Below, piece after piece: positions 59,921 to 64,000 of a stretch of 64,000 bases of DNA. This stretch comes from Linanthus parryae (Eukaryota > Streptophyta > Magnoliopsida > Ericales > Polemoniaceae), in the NCBI GenBank assembly GCA_023055425.1, contig JALGPY010000004.1, positions 115,237,504-115,301,503 of the forward strand. The letters are read 5' to 3'. Under the pieces are notes generated by a model, which did not search any database, was not told where the DNA came from, and saw only the letters and a program-made list of their open reading frames with translations. Positions within the stretch are counted from its first letter, which is position 1; every line of letters begins with the position of its first letter. The translations under genes were made by a program, and so were the position numbers.

Positions 59921-60441
59921 TGTTGGGTTTTTGTCTAGATTCTGCTGATTTAGAAATATTAGGAAATTATTGTTTTTGGAAACTAGTAGAAATATGGAAT
60001 CTACTAGTATTCCTAATTGGGTTATTTCCTAATAGTAGTACAATTAGGATTACTTGGAGAGTAAGTCGGTGTGGCCTATTTATAGGTGGCTCTACAAGAA
60101 TTTCTAATTGAGGAGAGAAGATGAGTGGTGAAAGAGAATTAGTGAGAGATATCTTTGAGCGGATGTGAGAGGTTATGGTTTCATAGATGTAGTCTATGAG
60201 GATTAGAGTACCGCGTCGACGTGGTCCGCGGATTGAGTCGTCTCTCCCCTATGATGTATTCCCTCATTGATATAGTGATATTATCCTCCTCCCGTGGATG
60301 TAGGCGGTTTTGCCGAACCACGTTAAATTCTTGTGTATCGTTTTTCTTCTCCTATATGGCGTGTGTTGAGTGTGTGATCGTGCGGCGTGTTTTGTGCTTC
60401 CGTTGCAGCGGGAATTCGATTCGACGAATAATTTCCCAACA
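59921..60441 (+). repeat. LTR2 of the tandem array
   Basis: 521 bp, TGTTGGG...CCCAACA. It includes a TATA-like TATTTATA at 60077-60084 within the palindrome CCTATTTATAGG, a plausible LTR promoter (inference). Confidence 0.9.
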
Positions 60442-60443
60442 AG

Positions 60444-60455
60444 TGGTATCAGAGC
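60444..60455 (+). other. Initiator-Met tRNA primer-binding site after LTR2
   Basis: TGGTATCAGAGC, the standard primer site of many plant LTR retroelements, lies two bases after the LTR end. Confidence 0.92.
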
Positions 60456-62082
60456 CTGGTTCACGATCCGGGTGGAGCGCGCAGGTGAAAGGATGAAGAA
60501 GAAACGGTAGAAAAGAATTGAAAAAAAAAATCGAACAAAGAGAAAAAGAAAAAAAAGAAATGTTTTTCTTTTGTTCGTGGGTGAAGGGATTGCTGCTGGA
60601 GGAAGTGTAACGTTGGGAATGATTGGGTGAATCATGGAGTTGATGTGTTCAAAAGTCAAAGGTAAGAATAGAATTTTTCTTTTTTGACTTCAGTGAAAAC
60701 AAGGCCATGGAAAAATACATTCTCATTGCCAATGTTTGTAAAAGTGGGTTGCTGGAGGAAAAGGAGGCAGCATGTGAGTGCTACCAGGAGAAGTAATCCA
60801 GCACCGCAGGTCCACGATACTCCAGCGCGGCCAAGAAGCAAAACGAGTGGTCCAGATTTGAATGGGTGTTCCGAGCTGCCTGTAAGTTTGATTGGGCTCG
60901 AACAGGAGGTGAACCCTAGGTTTTTGGACGTTCCCGATGCGATGGGAGGGTCAGATTCTACAAATTGTCGCTGGATTTTGCATAATGATGACGTGGCAGT
61001 TTGCGGTGAGATCCAACGATCCAAAATTGTTCGGGGTGGTTACGGCGTGCATGTAGATCGGATTGGGATGAGTCAAGAGTCTAACCCTATGTTTTTGGAC
61101 GTTGCGGATTCATTGGTACGGTTAGATTTTTTTTTATTACGAGTGGATTGAGATCGATATCGATAGGCGAGATCGAAGACGACGGGATGCGATCAGGATC
61201 AATCAAGTTCAAGTCCAATTAGGTGTGGTCAATTAGAGGCGTTTTCCTAATTGAACGTTCGATTGGCAACCTATGCAGGCTTGGGAGTGTGTTGACAGGT
61301 GGAGCTGCTATTCAACATAGGCAAGAAGAATAGGCTTTGTGTGATTGTGAGCACAAGAAGAAACAGTTGCGGATGAGTCTGGTTAGAGACGTGGGCAACT
61401 ATTGCAGGGAAATTAACAAGAAGAACTAGGGCAAGAATAGAGGCGGTGGACGCAGTTGACAAGGCCGTGGCATGTTGTGGCGTCCTCATAGCTCTGTGTG
61501 GGTTCGCGATGATAACTCTTGAGCAATTTGAGGCAAGAAGAGAGGTAAGTCGTGACAGGTTCGCAAAGTTGTGGCTTTGCAAGACGTCTCGGTGAAGGCG
61601 TGGGATCGAACAGGAGAAGCAACAACGCAAGGAGAAGCACTCAGGGCTGGCGTGGAGATACACATGGTTGACGTGTGATGACGCTGAAGCATGGAAATAG
61701 TGCAGGCTATGCAGCAGTTGCCGGTTGTTCGAGACAGTGCTCAAGTGACAAGAACGGTGATGAAGAAAACTACTGCAGTAGTGAAGAGGAAGTGAGTCTC
61801 GTTTGCACTTGACCTGGTTGGTGGTGATCTCTCCGGTGATGAGCTAGCTGGTGGAGAGATGGAGCCATACTACTCCCCAAAGTAGCAGACTTTGGGACGC
61901 GCCCATATGAGGGTGCGAGGCGGCGCCCTAGGAGGGGGTGCAGAGCATCTATGCGGAGATGCTTTGGCGGTCCATGTAGGTGGAGCATGGCGGATGCAGC
62001 AGGATCGACATCAACAATGGAGAGCTCCGGGATGGCTACGGAATTTTCCGGGTGGTTGCAGAATTCAAGCCAAGGTGGAGTT

Positions 62083-62603
62083 TGTTGGGTTTTTGTCTAG
62101 ATTCTACTGATTTGGAAATATTAGGAAATTATTGTTTTTGGAAACTAGTAGAAATATGGAATCCACTAGTATTCCTAATTGGGTTATTTCCTAATAGTAG
62201 TACAATTAGGATTACTTGGAGAGTAAGTCGGTGTGGCCTATTTATAGGTGGCTCTACAAGAATTTCTAATTGAGGAGAGAAGATGAGTGGTGAGAGAGAA
62301 TTAGTGAGAGATATCTTTGAGCGGATATGAGAGGTTATGGTTTCATAGATGTAGTCTATGAGGATGAGAGTACCGCGTCGACGTGGTCCGCGGATTGAGT
62401 CGTCTCTCCCCTACGATGTATTCCCTCATTGATATAGTGATATTCTCCTCCTCCCGTGGATGTAGGCGGTTTTGCCGAACCACGTTAAATTCTTGTGTAT
62501 CGTTTATCTTCTCCTATATGGCGTGTGATGAGTGTGTGATCGTGCGGCGGGTTTTGTGCTTCCGTTGCAGCGGGAATTCGATTCGACGAATAATTCCCCA
62601 ACA
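62083..62603 (+). repeat. LTR3 of the tandem array
   Basis: 521 bp with the same ends as LTR2 and only scattered substitutions. The same TATTTATA box lies near 62239. Confidence 0.9.
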
Positions 62604-62605
62604 AG

Positions 62606-62617
62606 TGGTATCAGAGC
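62606..62617 (+). other. Initiator-Met tRNA primer-binding site after LTR3
   Basis: An identical TGGTATCAGAGC, two bases after the LTR3 end. Confidence 0.92.
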
Positions 62618-64000
62618 CTGGTTCACGATCCGGGTGGAGCGCGCAGGTGAAAGGATGAAGAAGAAACGGTGGAAAGAATTGGAAAAAAAATCGAACAACG
62701 AGAAAAAGAAAAAAAAGAACGGTTTTTCTTTTGTTCGTGGGTGAAGGGATTGCTGCTGGAGGAATTGTAACATTGGGAATGATTGGGTGAATCATGGAGT
62801 TGATGTTGTTCAAAAGTCAAAGGTAAGAATAGAATTTTTCTTTTTTGACTTCAGTGAAAACAAGGCCATGTGAAAATACATTCTCATTGCCAATGTTTGT
62901 AAAAGTGGGTTCTGGAGGAAAAGGAGGCAGCATGTGAGTGCTACCAGGAGAAGTAATCCAGCACCGCAGGTCCACGATACTCCAGGCGGCCAAGAAGCAA
63001 AACGAGTTGTCCAGATTTGTTTGGGTGTTCCGAGCAGCCTGTAAATTTGATTGGGCTCGAACAGGAGGTGAACCCTAGGTTTTTGGACGTTCCCGACGCG
63101 ATGGGAGGGTCAGATTCTGCAAATTGTCGCTGGATTTTGCATAATGCTGACGTGGCAGTTTGCGGTGAGATCCAACGATTCAAAATTGTTCGAGGTGGTT
63201 ACGGCGTGCATGTAGATCGGATTGGGATGAGTCAAGAGTCTAACCCTATGTTTTTGGATGTTGCGGATTCATTGGTACAGTTAGATTTTTTTTATTACGA
63301 GTGGATTGAGAAGATCGGCATCAATCGATATCGGTAGGCGAGATCGAAGACGACGGGATAAGATCAGGGTCAATCAAGTTCAAGTCCAATCAGGTGTGGT
63401 CAATTAGATGCGTTTTCCTAATTGAACGTTCGATTGGCAACCTATGCAGGCTTGGGAGTGTGTTGACAGGTGGAGCTGCTATTTAACATAGGCAAGATGC
63501 GTAGGCTTTGTGTGATTGTGAGCACAAGACGAAACAGTTGCGGATGAGTCTGGTTAGAGACGTGGGCAACTATTGCAGGGAAATTAACAAGAAGCACTAG
63601 GGCACTGATAGAGGCGGTGGACGCAGTTGACAAGGCCATGGCATGTTGTGGCGTCCTCATATCTCTGTGTGGGTTCGCGATGATAACTCTTGAGCAATTT
63701 GAGGCAAGAAGAGAGGTAAGTCGTGACAGGTTCGCAAAGTTGTGGCTTTGCAAGACGTCTCGGTGAAGGCGTGGGATCGAACAGGAGAAGCAACAACGCA
63801 AGGAGAAGCACTCAGGGCTGGCTTGGAGATACACATGGTTGACGTGTGATCACGCTGAAGCATGGAAATAGTGCAAGCTATGCAGCAGTTGCAGGTTGTT
63901 CGAGACAGTGCTCAAGTGACAAGAACGGTGTTGAAGAAAACTACTGCAATAGTGAAGAGGAAGTGAGTCTCGTTTGCACTTGACCTGGTTGGTGGTGATC

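Larger units (their letters stand above)
46475..64000 (+). mobile_element. Tandem array of a non-autonomous LTR retroelement (LTR-internal units)
   Basis: Units of LTR (521 bp) plus internal DNA (~1.65 kb) repeat head-to-tail with a period of 2162 bp: LTR1, internal 1, LTR2, internal 2, LTR3, internal 3 (cut by the window edge). Each LTR begins TGTTGGG, ends CCCAACA, and is followed after AG by a primer-binding site for initiator-Met tRNA. The internal parts contain no gag, protease, RT or integrase. Frames that recur in all three copies do so because the copies are nearly identical. A gypsy element interrupts LTR1. Structure is that of a TRIM/LARD-like element, tandemised probably by unequal recombination between LTRs (inference). 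Confidence 0.88.

Noticed and set aside
59109..63834. Minus-strand ~130-157-codon frame (Ser/His/Leu-rich) conserved in all three array units
   Set aside because: The units are near-identical recent duplicates, so conservation of the frame is no evidence of selection. There is no domain, and it is antisense to the element.

Overview
This window is nuclear DNA from a flowering plant, most likely a eudicot. The evidence is spliced plant gene families, AT-rich intergenic DNA, Stowaway, hAT and Mutator-type elements, tRNA-derived SINEs, a LINE, and Ty1/copia and Ty3/gypsy retroelements. The species cannot be named from the sequence alone.

Layout: (1) 1-11.6 kb holds the 5' end of an unidentified Pro/Ser-rich protein (minus strand, running off the left edge). 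Next to it is a complete 13-exon EDR1/CTR1-type Raf-like MAPKKK gene (minus strand, CDS 10995 to 1001, 991 aa); its introns carry a small hAT element and a foldback element. (2) 11.6-26.3 kb has no host gene that I can support. It holds a ~190-bp tandem repeat, six Stowaway-like MITEs, a 923-bp Mutator-like element with a 9-bp target duplication, two tRNA-derived SINEs (one with a perfect 15-bp duplication) and a 5'-truncated, frameshifted LINE. (3) 26.3-41.2 kb is one minus-strand gene for a linker-histone/AT-hook protein (HON4/HMGA type). It has a 13.1-kb intron between two 84-nt exons that are duplicates of each other. That intron contains a Pack-MULE carrying a broken acyl-activating-enzyme gene fragment. 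(4) 41.3-46.5 kb is nested transposon debris: a hAT inside a Harbinger-like element inside one copy of a direct repeat, another hAT with a run of 33 C, and a 460-bp tandem repeat. (5) 46.5-64 kb is a retroelement nest. A non-autonomous LTR retroelement (521-bp LTR, initiator-Met tRNA primer site, ~1.65-kb internal region) is tandemly arrayed as LTR-internal-LTR-internal-LTR-internal to the window edge. An 11.3-kb gypsy element inserted in the first LTR (TSD GAGAG). The gypsy element encodes gag on its own sense strand, carries an antisense plant-mobile-domain (PMD) gene, and shows no recognisable protease, RT, RNase H or integrase. A 1.39-kb copia (Angela/BARE-like) solo LTR then inserted in its gag.

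Two host genes appear intact: the MAPKKK (stress, ethylene and defence type signalling kinase) and the chromatin protein. Everything else recognisable is mobile or decayed. The least ordinary items are the gypsy element with its antisense PMD gene, the tandem LTR array, the duplicated exon across a transposon-filled intron, and the Pack-MULE.
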